From Prochlorococcaceae cyanobacterium jk18x22bins.40 (lineage in GTDB: Bacteria > Cyanobacteriota > Cyanobacteriia > PCC-6307 > Cyanobiaceae): 53,163 bases of DNA. The DNA lies in assembly GCA_022826155.1 (NCBI GenBank), contig JAJDVL010000002.1:1-53163 (forward strand), read 5' to 3'. Shown piece by piece: positions 17,457-29,277 of the stretch. The stretch's first letter is position 1. Each line of letters starts with the position of its first letter. The notes beneath the pieces were generated by a model, which did not search any database, was not told the origin of the DNA, and worked only from the letters and a program-made list of their open reading frames with translations. Position numbers and translations under genes: made by a program.

Positions 17457-17909
17457 ATGAGCAACCGTTCCAACAATAATCAGCAAGGAATTCGCATCTA
17501 TGTGGGCAACGTGCCCAAGGATGCTGACCTGCAAGAGCTTGAGGGCCAGTTCAAAGCTGGTGTTGATCAAAGCATTCGCCTCAAACCGGTGACCGACCGG
17601 GAGACTGGCGAGTGCCGTGGCTTTGGCTTCATCAACGTCAGTGATGAGCGGCTGGCCGAGGCCATTATTGCCCAGTTCAACGGCAAGGAGTTTGCCGGTC
17701 AAGCCCTGCGTGTGGAGCGTTCCGAGCGCAAGGACGGCAACCGCAACGCCAACGGCCGCCGCAGTGATCAAGCGCCCCTTCGTGCCAGCAAAGCGGCCGA
17801 CAAGGTGGTTCACCGCGAACTTGCCGAAGCGGATGCCCCGGATCCTCGCTGGAGTCAGGAACTCTCCAAGCTCAAGCTGCTGCTGGAACAACAGAAGACA
17901 GCAGTTTAG
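17457..17909 (+). CDS. RRM-type RNA-binding protein (Rbp)
   Basis: A 150-residue protein with one RNA-recognition motif at about residues 11-92: RNP2 IRIYVGNVP and RNP1 RGFGFINV. An acidic/basic low-complexity tail follows, ending in WSQELSKLKLLLEQQKTAV. Cyanobacterial Rbp proteins bind mRNA, including photosynthesis transcripts, and some are cold-induced. The tail is longer than the glycine-rich or short tails of many Rbps. ATG 17457 was chosen because the RRM starts soon after. It converges with crtB with a 4-nt overlap. Confidence 0.9.
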   Translation: MSNRSNNNQQGIRIYVGNVPKDADLQELEGQFKAGVDQSIRLKPVTDRETGECRGFGFINVSDERLAEAIIAQFNGKEFAGQALRVERSERKDGNRNANGRRSDQAPLRASKAADKVVHRELAEADAPDPRWSQELSKLKLLLEQQKTAV

Positions 17910-18883
17910 CGAGACTGGGCAAGGGCAAAGGCAATGGGCAGGCTCAGCAGCTTTCTCAAGCGGGGGACGTAAGCCCTACGGGAGAAGACGTCATAGCCGT
18001 TGTCTTCAATGACCCTAAGAATGCCCTGGTAAAGCTGCAAGGAGGCCCACACGGGCCAGCGGGCATCTTTGCAGAGCCAACGAATCCCCATCTCCGAGCG
18101 ACGGAACCATTCCCGGGCACGCTGCACTTGGAACTTCATCAGATCACGCCAGTGCTCGTTGATGACACCGTCCATCAGTTCCACTTCCGTATAGCTGAAC
18201 CGGGCCAAGTCCTCCTGGGGAAGGTAAATGCGTCCCCGCTCCCGATCCTCCCCCACGTCCCGTAAAATGTTGGTGAGTTGGCTGGCGATGCCCAGAGCCA
18301 CGGCGCAGTTGGTGGGGTCAGGGCATCGGCTCCAGGGGGCGGAGTAAAAGGCCTCGTCCAACCCCATCACCGCTTGGCTCATCAGGCCCACGGTACCCGC
18401 CACCCGGTAGCAGTAAAGCTTAAGGTCCTCAAACGTCCGGTAGCGTTTCAGGCTGATGTCCATCCGTTGCCCGGCGATCATCTCCAGGTAGGGCTTGATG
18501 TCCTGGGGATAGCGCTGCAGGGTGTCCCAGAGCACCATATCCTGGGCATCGCGTACCTCTCCGGCAAACAGCCGCCGGGTCCGCTCCTCCCATTGGTTGA
18601 GACGCTGATGAAGTTGGGTGGGGTCCATTGTGGCTGCATCGGGAGCGTCCACCAGTTCGTCCGTGCGTCGGCACCACACATAGATGGCCCAGATGGCGCG
18701 GCGCTTCTGGGGGGGCATCAACAGGCTGCCCAGATAATAGGTTTTGGCCCAGTGCTGGGTTTCAGCACGGCAGGCTTCATAGCCCTCCTCCAGGCTGGGA
18801 CAGTCCACTGCGGCGCCACGCCACAGGACGGGCGGACGGGAATCGGCCAGCCAGTTGGGACGGACAGATTGCGAAGAGCTCAT
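17906..18883 (-). CDS. crtB: Phytoene synthase
   Basis: Joins two geranylgeranyl-PP molecules to phytoene, the entry to carotenoids. The 325-residue product carries both Asp-rich motifs: one in WCRRTDELVDAPDA and one in ILRDVGEDRERGRIYLPQED. It also has the family's YCYRVAGTVGLM. In picocyanobacteria crtB and crtP lie side by side. Here they are separated by about 1 kb that contains a transposon remnant. Confidence 0.96.
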   Translation of the reverse strand: MSSSQSVRPNWLADSRPPVLWRGAAVDCPSLEEGYEACRAETQHWAKTYYLGSLLMPPQKRRAIWAIYVWCRRTDELVDAPDAATMDPTQLHQRLNQWEERTRRLFAGEVRDAQDMVLWDTLQRYPQDIKPYLEMIAGQRMDISLKRYRTFEDLKLYCYRVAGTVGLMSQAVMGLDEAFYSAPWSRCPDPTNCAVALGIASQLTNILRDVGEDRERGRIYLPQEDLARFSYTEVELMDGVINEHWRDLMKFQVQRAREWFRRSEMGIRWLCKDARWPVWASLQLYQGILRVIEDNGYDVFSRRAYVPRLRKLLSLPIAFALAQSR

Positions 18884-19074
18884 GGGCGCAATGGCAGCCG
18901 TCCAGACAAGCTGGGAACAGCGTATCAGTGGAGGATTATGGTCATTGAGTCACGGCCTGCGATAACTCCGCTCCCTGCCACTGTTCATGTAGCAAGAGCC
19001 ACAGTTTGACCGCTTAAGCCTTACTCCACTTAACCAACGCCAGTACCGTGGCCGACTCTGGTCCACCTGTCCAC

Positions 19075-19874
19075 CACCGCCAAGTCCGCTACCGGCTCCT
19101 ACCTGGTTCCGCCAGCAAGGCACGGCAACTCTTCTCGGCCTGGTTGGAGCACGCCGATTCATCTGGAATCACTTCCTGGCCAAGCACCAAGAGGCCTACA
19201 ACCCCACAAGGAGAATCCCGAGCAGCACGACAAGCCGTCCGCCAGCTTCTTCTCCTTAGCCAAGGTGTTCACAGAGATCAGGAACAGTGGTGGCCCCCTG
19301 GCTACAGGGCCACTCCTTCAACATTGTCAGGGCAACCCTCCAGCACTTGTCCATGGCGTTCCAGGCGTTCTTCAAGGGGAAGGGACATCCCCACCACTTC
19401 AAGACCAGAGGCCGTGACAAGTCTCTCTTCACCATCCCTGACAAGGTGGGATCAAGGGCAACCGCCTCAGAATCCTCGGCATTAGCCTAGTGGGGCTGCG
19501 GCGCCACGGTGCGGCAAGTGGTACGCCATCGCTCTGGTAACAATGTGCAAAAAAAGCAGAACTCAACCGCTCCATCTTGGCCACGGATTGGAGTGAGATC
19601 GAGCAGATGCTCTGCTACAAAAACCGGGTTGTGTACGTCAACCCTGCCTACCTACATCTCCAAGAGGTGCTCCCACTGTGGACAGGTGGACAGGGCTTCA
19701 AGACGGAATCAGTCCGCCTTCCACTGCACAAGCTGCGGCTACTGGGCCAATGGAGACCTGAACGCAGCGCAGACTATCTTGGCCTCCGGGGTTGGGGCTA
19801 CTGCGCGGGGAGAGGCGTTCTCGGCAGAGACCTCCACGATCCGTGAAACTGGTCCTGGTCACGCTTGTAACTAA
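19075..19874 (+). pseudogene. tnpB: Degenerate IS605/IS607-type TnpB remnant
   Basis: Pieces of TnpB can be read in several frames. They are an N-terminal RYRLLPGSASKARQLFSAW (from about 19084), then after a frameshift RFIWNHFLAKHQEAYN (about 19153), then LQHLSMAFQAFFKGKGHPHH, then GNRLRILGISLVGLRRHG. After a gap come ELNRSILATDW and the C-terminal zinc-ribbon segment SKRCSHCGQVDRAS...CTSCGYWANGDLNAAQ. Frameshifts, internal stops and loss of the central RuvC-I/II part make it non-functional. No tnpA is present. It sits between crtB and crtP in the opposite orientation. The element's ends are not clear to me. Confidence 0.85.
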
Positions 19875-19888
19875 GGATCATTCTCCTA

Positions 19889-22658
<2,770 letters not shown>

Positions 22659-22662
<4 letters not shown>

Positions 22663-23774
22663 ATCACTCGCCCCTGGAAGATGCCCCGTGGTCGCCAGAT
22701 CAACACCACCACCAGGATGATGAAGCAGACGGCGAACTTGTAATCCGTGGACAGCAGTTGCACCAGACCGTCAGCCTCAAAGCCCAGGTAACCGAGAATT
22801 TTTCGATAGGGATAGGTGAAGGCAATTTCCGAGAAGGCCACCACAAAACCACCCACAATGGCCCCGAGGGGTTTGCCAATCCCACCCACAATGGCGCTGG
22901 CGAAGATGGGAAGCAGCAGTTGGAAATAGGTAAAGGGTTTGAAGGATTTATCGAGGCCGTAGAGGGTGCCCGCGATGGTGGCCAGTGTTGCGGCAATGAT
23001 CCATGTCCAGAGGGCCACCCTTTCCGGGTTGATGCCGCTGAGCAGGGCCAGGTCTTCATTGTCGGCATAGGCCCGCATGGCCTTCCCCAGCGGTGTTCGA
23101 TTGAGGAAGAAAAACAGGCCCAGCACCACGATCACGGCCACCACCAGGGTGATCACGTGGGTGGTTCTCAGGGCCAGGCCTTCCGACAGCCCTGTCATCT
23201 CCTTGAATGCCTGGACGCGGACAATGAAGCGGGTTCCGTCGGCAAAGCGCTGATCGCCGGGGCCGATGATGAGGCGCACCAGGCCGTTGGTAACAAACAT
23301 GGCGCCGATGGAAGCAATGACAAAGGTGACGGGCGCTGCCCGCTGCTGTCGATAAAATCGATAGACGGTGCGATCAAGCACCAGGGCCAGGATCACGGCC
23401 CCCAGGATGCCGAAGGGAAGGGCCAACAGGGCCGTGGGGAGTGGTCCTGCCGAGATGCCCATGCCCTGCAACACCCGTGTCACCAGGATGACCCCCATGG
23501 CCCCAAACGCCATGGTGTCCGCATGGGCGAAATCGGAAAATCGCATCACCGCGTAGATCAGGGTCACCCCCAGGGCCCCCAGAGCCAACTGGCAGCCATA
23601 GGAAATCCCTGGAATCACCACAAAGTTGGCAAACCGCACCAGCGCATTGAGGAGATTGACACCTCCCCCGTCCCGGCTCACCGCGGAGAGGACAACAAGC
23701 CCCAAGGCCATCCCCACGGCGATCCACCATGGCGGGCGCCAGGACATGGACGGACGATTGGTCTTCATGATCAA
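22659..23774 (-). CDS. livH: Amino-acid ABC transporter permease (LivH type)
   Basis: First membrane subunit of the importer, 371 residues. Typical LivH signatures are VTLIYAVMRFSDFAHADTMA, TPLGKAMRAYADNEDLALLS (ATPase-coupling loop) and FASAIVGGIGKPLGAIVGGF. It sits between livF (2-nt gap) and livM (4-nt overlap), which implies a single transcript. Confidence 0.92.
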
Positions 23775-23776
23775 TC

Positions 23777-24487
23777 TCAGCCTCCCAGAAAGCTCTGGCG
23801 CACGTCAGGATCGCCCAACAGATCTTGACCCGTACCGGTAAAACGGTTGTTCCCCTGCACCAGGACAAATCCCTTGTGGGCAAAGCTCAGGGCCTGCCGA
23901 GCGTTTTGCTCCACAATCAGCACGGCAATGCCTGCCGCTGCAATCTCCTGAATCTTGGCGAAGAGTTCCTGCACCAGGATGGGGCTCACCCCTGCCGTGG
24001 GTTCATCCAGCATCAGAACCTTGGGCTGGGTCATCATGGCCCGGGCCACAGCCACCTGTTGCCGTTGTCCACCGGAGAGCTCCCCCGCCGGCTGCCGGGA
24101 GCGTTCTTTCAGAATGGGGAACAGTTGGGCCAACTGCTCAATCCTGCCCCCCATGTTGCGGGGGCAGAGGTAGGCGCCCATCTCCAGGTTTTCCCGGACG
24201 GTGAGGGAGGGAAACACGTTATTGGTCTGAGGAACAAATCCCATGCCGGCGGCCACCCGGTCCGGGGGCGTGAGGGTGGAAATGTCCTGACCGCCCAGGC
24301 GCACAGCTCCCCCCCGCAGAGGGAGGAGGCCAAAGACGGCTTTCATGGCCGTGGACTTCCCGGCCCCGTTGGGCCCCACAATCACCGCGATTTCTCCCTT
24401 CTCCACAGAGATGGTGCAGCCGTGGAGAATGTTGGTATCTCCATAGCCACAGGTGATGGCCTCACCGATGAGGAACGGGTCAGCCAT
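23777..24487 (-). CDS. livF: Amino-acid ABC transporter ATP-binding protein (LivF type)
   Basis: One of two ATPases of the importer, 236 residues. Walker A GPNGAGKSTAMKAV, signature LSGGQRQQVAVARAMM, Walker B VLMLDEPTAGVSP, and the LivF-type AVLIVEQNARQALSFAHKGF are all present, so it should be active. It lies 18 nt after livG. Confidence 0.94.
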   Translation of the reverse strand: MADPFLIGEAITCGYGDTNILHGCTISVEKGEIAVIVGPNGAGKSTAMKAVFGLLPLRGGAVRLGGQDISTLTPPDRVAAGMGFVPQTNNVFPSLTVRENLEMGAYLCPRNMGGRIEQLAQLFPILKERSRQPAGELSGGQRQQVAVARAMMTQPKVLMLDEPTAGVSPILVQELFAKIQEIAAAGIAVLIVEQNARQALSFAHKGFVLVQGNNRFTGTGQDLLGDPDVRQSFLGG

Positions 24488-24505
24488 GGATGACGGGGCG
24501 GTGTC

Positions 24506-25273
24506 TCATGGGTTGATCAGGCTTTTGCCAAGGTAGGCCTCCACCACCCGCGGATCCCGCTGCACGTCTGCGGCGCTGCCCTGGCAGAGCACCGTGCCCT
24601 CGGCCATCACCACCACCGAATCACAAAGTTGACCGATCAGGTTCATATCGTGCTCAATCATGCAAAAGGTGTAGCCACGTTCCCGGTTGAGGCGTTTGAT
24701 GGTGGTGGTGACGGTCTTGAGCAGGGTGCGGTTCACCCCGGCACCCACCTCGTCCAGGAACACCACCTTGGGGTTGATCATCATGGTGCGCCCCAGCTCC
24801 AGAAGCTTCTTCTGGCCACCACTCAAGTTGCCGGCCCGTTCGTTGGCCACGTGGGTGATTTGGAGAAAATCCAGCACCTCATCCGCCTGCTGTTGAATGT
24901 CCGCCTCCCGGGCCTGCACCTGCCCCGGGCAGAACCAGGCATTCCACAGTTGTTCTCCCGGTTGTTCACCGGGGACCATCATCAAGTTCTCGCGCACCGT
25001 GAGGGTGGAGAACTCGTGAGCAATTTGAAAGGTGCGCAGCAACCCCCGGGCGAAGAGTTCATGGGCCGTGAGACCCGTCACGTCCTCCTCGTCCAGGTAC
25101 ACACGGCCGGCAGTGGGCTTGTGATGACCGGCAACCACGTTGAAAAAGGTGGTTTTGCCCGCACCGTTGGGTCCAATCAGACCCGTGATCCTGCCCCTGG
25201 GGATCTCCAGGCTGACACCGTTGACAGCCTGGATACCGCCGAAGTGCATGTGAAGACCGTCGGTGCGAATCAT
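24506..25273 (-). CDS. livG: Amino-acid ABC transporter ATP-binding protein (LivG type)
   Basis: Second ATPase, 255 residues from ATG 25273. Walker A GPNGAGKTTFFNVVAG, signature LSGGQKKLLELGRTMM, Walker B VVFLDEVGAGVN (Val replaces the usual Pro after LDE), and ends with the LivG-type MIEHDMNLIGQLCDSVVVMA. The start lies 13 nt after the binding-protein stop. A longer frame to 25471 would run into that gene and is not supported. Confidence 0.93.
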   Translation of the reverse strand: MIRTDGLHMHFGGIQAVNGVSLEIPRGRITGLIGPNGAGKTTFFNVVAGHHKPTAGRVYLDEEDVTGLTAHELFARGLLRTFQIAHEFSTLTVRENLMMVPGEQPGEQLWNAWFCPGQVQAREADIQQQADEVLDFLQITHVANERAGNLSGGQKKLLELGRTMMINPKVVFLDEVGAGVNRTLLKTVTTTIKRLNRERGYTFCMIEHDMNLIGQLCDSVVVMAEGTVLCQGSAADVQRDPRVVEAYLGKSLINP

Positions 25274-25286
25274 GGACAGCGGATCG

Positions 25287-26531
25287 TCAGCGGAAGCGAA
25301 CGGTGATGAATTCGTCACCCTGAGCCTCATACTCCCGATAACTGCCGGATGCCTCGCCAGGACCGACAAGTTCCACGTTGGTGGCGCCCACGTAATCAAC
25401 CTCGCCACCAGCCGCCAGAATCTCAAGCGCCTTACCCAGTTCACCGGGCAGGATCTTTTCCCCTGGCGCATTGGCCACGGCGATCATGTTGTCGGCAATG
25501 GCCTCTGACGTGGCCTCACCACCCTTTTGCATGGCCAGGGCCATGAGGGCCGCAGCGTCGTAGCTTTCACCCGTGAAGGCGCCGTCCCCATCCCCACCGG
25601 CAGCGGTGTAAATCGCCTTGAACGCATCGGCACCTTCTCCTTCGTTGCCCGGGACCGTTCCAAAGGAACCGGTCAAGTCGTTGCCGTCGGCCTTGATGTC
25701 ATCCAGGAATTTCTGAGAGTACATGGCGTCCGCCAACCCGAAGATCTCGAAGGCGCCGGTGTCCAGAGCGGCGCGAACAATGCCGATACCGCCCTGGTCG
25801 GCGTAGCCCAGCACCACCAGCAGGTCACCGCCTGCCTCCGCCAGTTCAGCCACCTCGGCTGTGTAGTCTGCCTTGCCGTCCTCATGGGCCGTGTTGATGG
25901 TGACCGTTCCACCCAGTTCTTCAAAGGCTGCTTCCAAGCTCTCGCTCAAGCCCTTGCCGTAGTCGTTCTTGGTATAGGTGATGGCAATGGTGCCGTAGCC
26001 GCGCTCCTTGATGACCTGGGCCAGCACCTTCCCCTGGCGGGCATCAGAGGGGGACGTGCGGAAGAACAGACCGTCGTCGTCAATTGTGGAGAGGGCCGGA
26101 GAGGTGGCCGAGGGGGACACCAGGGCCATGCCTTTGGGAACAGACACGTTGTTGGCCACGGCAATGGTGACGCCGGAGCAATCCGCACCGAGAATGGCGA
26201 CCACCTTGTCTGCGGTGACCAAGCGCTCCGCGGCTGCCGTGGCGGAACCGGCATCAATGCAGGTGGAATCAGCCCGCACGGGTTCAATGGTTTTGCCGCT
26301 CAGGAACTTGCCACTATCTGAAACCTCCTCAAACGCCAACTCAGCACTGTCGGCCATGGGCGGGGTGAGAGATTCAATCGGACCGGTAAAGCCCAGAAGC
26401 ACACCGACCTTGACGGCCTCGTCCATCTGAGCCAGGACAGAAGTCGTGGCAGCGCAGAGACCCAGGACCACGAGACCGGATCCCAGCGCCGAGGTGAATT
26501 TCGAGTTGACCGAGATCGGATACATGCCCAT
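25287..26531 (-). CDS. livK: Periplasmic amino-acid-binding protein (LivK family)
   Basis: Solute-binding protein for the importer, type I periplasmic fold, about 414 residues from ATG 26531 (ATG 26525 is an alternative). An N-terminal export signal with a hydrophobic core around LGSGLVVLGLCAATTSVLAQ precedes the mature part VKVGVLLGFTGPIESLTPPM. Ligand-fold landmarks include DSTCIDAGSATAAAERLVTA, VPKGMALVSPSATSP and YGKGLSESLEAAFEELGG. The stretch GFTGPIESLTPPMADSAELA resembles Rhodobacterales/Rhodospirillales LivK as I recall them. No lipobox is seen, so it should be free in the periplasm. It is the first gene of the operon and is divergent from the pentapeptide gene, with about 60 nt between them. 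Confidence 0.9.
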   Translation of the reverse strand: MGMYPISVNSKFTSALGSGLVVLGLCAATTSVLAQMDEAVKVGVLLGFTGPIESLTPPMADSAELAFEEVSDSGKFLSGKTIEPVRADSTCIDAGSATAAAERLVTADKVVAILGADCSGVTIAVANNVSVPKGMALVSPSATSPALSTIDDDGLFFRTSPSDARQGKVLAQVIKERGYGTIAITYTKNDYGKGLSESLEAAFEELGGTVTINTAHEDGKADYTAEVAELAEAGGDLLVVLGYADQGGIGIVRAALDTGAFEIFGLADAMYSQKFLDDIKADGNDLTGSFGTVPGNEGEGADAFKAIYTAAGGDGDGAFTGESYDAAALMALAMQKGGEATSEAIADNMIAVANAPGEKILPGELGKALEILAAGGEVDYVGATNVELVGPGEASGSYREYEAQGDEFITVRFR

Positions 26532-26591
26532 GTTCAGAAATGACAAAGAACAATGATTAATTCTAGAGTGAGGATCGGATATGAGCAAGGA

Positions 26592-27131
26592 ATGAACAAG
26601 CTGATCAAGCGGGGGTGTGCCGGCCTGCTGTTGGTCTTGCTGTTGATGGCTGGTGTGGCGCTTCCCACGGGTGACCATGGGCTGGCGGCTGCCGGCCTGG
26701 AGCAGCGGGCCCTCTTTCAAGGGCAGGTGGACTACACTCTCACCACCCATGATCGTGAGGATTTCCAGGGGCAGGATCTGGAAAACACCTCCTTTGCCGG
26801 TGTCCATGCCCGGGACGCCGATTTCAGTGGCAGCAACCTCCACGGCGCCATCCTCACCAAAGGGGTGTTTCAAGGGGCCCGCTTCGTGGCGGCCAATTTG
26901 GGCAACGTCCTGATGGATGCCGCGGATTTCCGCAACACCGACCTGCACAACGCCGATCTCCGCGAGGCTATCGCCACAGGTGTCCGCTGGGAAGGGTCCC
27001 GGATCAAGGGGGCGGATTTCAGCGATGCCCTGCTGGATCCCGGCGCGGCCCGGCAGCTCTGTGCCACCGCCGAAGGGGTCAATCCTGAGACAGGGGCATC
27101 CACCCGGGACAGTCTGGCCCCCTACTGCTGA
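26592..27131 (+). CDS. Exported pentapeptide-repeat protein (probably lumenal)
   Basis: A 179-residue protein with a signal peptide (basic MNKLIKR then a hydrophobic AGLLLVLLLMAGVALP). The mature part has A(D/N)LxX-type pentapeptide repeats from about residue 58 to 155, for example ARDADFSGSNLHGAIL and AADFRNTDLHNADLREAIAT, predicted to form a right-handed quadrilateral beta-helix. The C-terminal LCATAEGVNPETGASTRDSL resembles the conserved end of lumenal pentapeptide proteins in cyanobacteria. Function is unknown. ATG 26553 upstream would place the signal far inside. AAGGA lies immediately before the chosen ATG, too close for an ideal ribosome site. Confidence 0.82.
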   Translation: MNKLIKRGCAGLLLVLLLMAGVALPTGDHGLAAAGLEQRALFQGQVDYTLTTHDREDFQGQDLENTSFAGVHARDADFSGSNLHGAILTKGVFQGARFVAANLGNVLMDAADFRNTDLHNADLREAIATGVRWEGSRIKGADFSDALLDPGAARQLCATAEGVNPETGASTRDSLAPYC

Positions 27132-27409
27132 ACGCTCAAGAAGACGCTGCAAGGGCATCTCGAAACATCGGACGGCTGCGGCTTACGTGGAAAGAATTGA
27201 CAGGGACCGGTAGCCGCGTTCAGGTGAGGCAACGGCGATGTTCCGTGGTCCCCATCATTCGGAACTCGGGTTAGGGCAGCCTGGGGCGGTGGCCATGGGG
27301 ATACCTGGGAAATCCGCGAACTCTGGCACACTGCCAACGTTCTTCAAATTCAACATCCCGAGGGGAGGAATCCATGACGTTCTCGGCACAAGGTGGATAG
27401 TCTTGAACC

Positions 27410-27619
27410 ATGGACACTGCCTCCCCACTGCTGTGGACCCTGCTGGTGGAAGCCGGAGCATTGATGATGCTCATCTACGTCCCTACCCGCATTTATCTGT
27501 CCTTCACCAAGGTGGTGCGGCGGCGCTCTAGAAGGAAACGGGTGCTGAAGTCCATTCGCCAGCTCAGGCGAGAGTTGCAAGATCCCTTTAACCCTGCATC
27601 TCTGGCCAAGGCGGACTGA
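27410..27619 (+). CDS. Small single-pass membrane protein
   Basis: A 69-residue protein with one hydrophobic segment (LLWTLLVEAGALMMLIYVP) followed by a very basic tail (TKVVRRRSRRKRVLKSIRQL). The pattern suggests an N-out/C-in thylakoid or plasma-membrane peptide. I do not recognise the family with confidence. It overlaps the convergent next gene by 32 nt at the 3' end. Confidence 0.55.
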   Translation: MDTASPLLWTLLVEAGALMMLIYVPTRIYLSFTKVVRRRSRRKRVLKSIRQLRRELQDPFNPASLAKAD

Positions 27620-27812
27620 CCCCTTCGGCGGGCTTGACCTGGAGCAGTTGGGCTCCGTAGTGCTCGTTGAGATCCGCCTGCTGGCGCCAGACCTTCAGCA
27701 GCAGCTTAGCCAGACTGCGTAGCTCGTCAACATCTTGACAACGGTCGATGACGCGAGAGTATTGCTCAACGGTGAAGCTGCGGCTCAGGGAGAGGGGACC
27801 GGAGGAAGCCAT
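27588..27812 (-). CDS. Small helical hypothetical protein
   Basis: A 74-residue protein from ATG 27812. It begins MASSGPLSLSRSFTVEQYSR and continues with helical DVDELRSLAKLLLKVWRQQA. It looks like a coding frame (amphipathic helices, no low-complexity bias) and resembles small conserved picocyanobacterial proteins of unknown function. No catalytic motif is seen. The 3' end overlaps the neighbouring membrane-protein gene. Confidence 0.6.
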   Translation of the reverse strand: MASSGPLSLSRSFTVEQYSRVIDRCQDVDELRSLAKLLLKVWRQQADLNEHYGAQLLQVKPAEGVSPPWPEMQG

Positions 27813-27903
27813 GGGAGTCAACGCATGTGTTAATTAATTGTAACAGATTGTTTCACATGCTGCAAGCTCCTGGTGGCGCCGCTCGGAATTCCACCGCTCA
27901 CGC

Positions 27904-28155
27904 TCAAAACTCCACAAAGATGTCGTCCCTGCTGTTGCTGCGTTCCGGAACTCCACTCCTCGGATAGCGGGGCAACAGCAGGGCGCAGGTCAACAAGAGG
28001 CAGGCCAGCGGCAGGTGGAGGCGGCCGTAGCAAAGAGCCAGCACCAACAACATGGCCGCCAACAGCACCTCGAAGGTGGCGATCACCTCGTCACCGTTGC
28101 GGCGCGACTTGCTCCACACAAACGCCGCTAATCCCAGAAACAGAAGCGTCACCAT
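27904..28155 (-). CDS. Small membrane protein, two or three helices
   Basis: An 83-residue protein with hydrophobic segments around MVTLLFLGLAAFVW, TFEVLLAAMLLVLALCYG and LPLACLLLTCALLLPRY. It ends in a charged tail RSNSRDDIFVEF. ATG 28155 is used; a TTG one codon earlier exists. Family unknown to me. Confidence 0.55.
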   Translation of the reverse strand: MVTLLFLGLAAFVWSKSRRNGDEVIATFEVLLAAMLLVLALCYGRLHLPLACLLLTCALLLPRYPRSGVPERSNSRDDIFVEF

Positions 28156-28226
28156 CAAGATAAGGGCGGGGCTTGCCTCCCCATGGAGGATCCGACTTGA
28201 GTTTAGGCGTTGTCTTGAAGACGGAG

Positions 28227-29153
28227 TCAGCGCTCGGCGCGGCCGACGGTTTCACTGCGGGACAGCCAGGCGTCCACCCCTTCCCCCAGAAAAGAAAGAC
28301 CCAACACCAGACCAAACATGGCCAGGCCGGGGTAGAGGGCTGTCCACCAGACGCCGATGGGCACAGCCACAAGGGCTTGTTGCAAGTCACTGCCCCACTC
28401 GGGCACGGTTTCCGGCAGGCCCAGTCCTAGAAATCCCAGTCCCCCCAGCACCAGCACCGCATCCGCTGCATTGAGGGTGATCAGCACAGGCACCGAGGTG
28501 ATCACGTTGCGCAGCAAATAACGGCGCAAGATCCACAACGGCCCGGCTCCCAGGGATCGCGCCGCAGTGACGTAAAGCTCCGCCTTGGCGCCCGCCGTCT
28601 GGTTGCGCACCATGCGGAAGTACTGGGGGATGTACACCACGCAGAGCGCCAATGCGGCGTTGAGGAGACTGCGCCCCAACAAAAACGCCATCACCACCGC
28701 CAGCAGCAACAGGGGCAGGGTGGTGAGGGTGTCCATCAGCAACACCAGCAGCCGGTCAACGGGACCCCCCATGTAGCCGCTCACCATGCCCAGCGGCACA
28801 CCCGCCAACAGGGCCATGGCCACCGCCAACAGCACCACCTGCAGGGCCACACCCGCGCCGGCCATGGTGCGGACGCATACGTCCCGCCCCAGGCGGTCCG
28901 TGCCGCACCAGTGGGCCAGGCTGGGGGGAGCAAAGGCGGGATTCTCCAGGCCGCTGTTGGGATCAGGGAGCCAACCACTGGCAATCAGCAGGGGCATCAC
29001 CACCGCCAGCAGACCGTAGATGGCCACCATCGCCACCCCCACCCGGGTCAGGCGGGCCGAGAGGGTGGGCAGGGGGCGACGGCACCAGCGCCACACCACG
29101 GCCAGGTGTTGGCCGTTATCGGTGCGGGGGACGTCAGCGGGGCTCCGGGGCAT
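28227..29153 (-). CDS. DppC/OppC-type ABC transporter permease
   Basis: One membrane subunit of a peptide/nickel-type ABC importer. The 308-residue product has about six membrane helices. Landmarks are HWCGTDRLGRDVCVRTMAGA, typical of the DppC N-terminal region, and the EAA loop TAARSLGAGPLWILRRYLLR. It ends with ALYPGLAMFGLVLGLSFLGE. No DppB, ATPase or binding protein is near it, so its partners must be elsewhere. Confidence 0.88.
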   Translation of the reverse strand: MPRSPADVPRTDNGQHLAVVWRWCRRPLPTLSARLTRVGVAMVAIYGLLAVVMPLLIASGWLPDPNSGLENPAFAPPSLAHWCGTDRLGRDVCVRTMAGAGVALQVVLLAVAMALLAGVPLGMVSGYMGGPVDRLLVLLMDTLTTLPLLLLAVVMAFLLGRSLLNAALALCVVYIPQYFRMVRNQTAGAKAELYVTAARSLGAGPLWILRRYLLRNVITSVPVLITLNAADAVLVLGGLGFLGLGLPETVPEWGSDLQQALVAVPIGVWWTALYPGLAMFGLVLGLSFLGEGVDAWLSRSETVGRAER

Positions 29154-29277
29154 GGGTCAACCGCGGCAAGTGGGGGAACCATGGGGAAAACCGTGCCGCC
29201 ATCCATCCATGGTTGACCGTTCACAAGCATCGCAACCCACCTTAGGCCTGCCCAGCCGGGCCAAAGCTGGCCGGTGG

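Noticed and set aside
25274-25471. Upstream extension of livG
   Set aside because: It overlaps the end of livK and has no homology; the ATPase domain starts right after ATG 25273.
28160-28185. GGCGGGG/CCTCCCC inverted repeat as a terminator
   Set aside because: The stem is short and no T-run follows on either strand.
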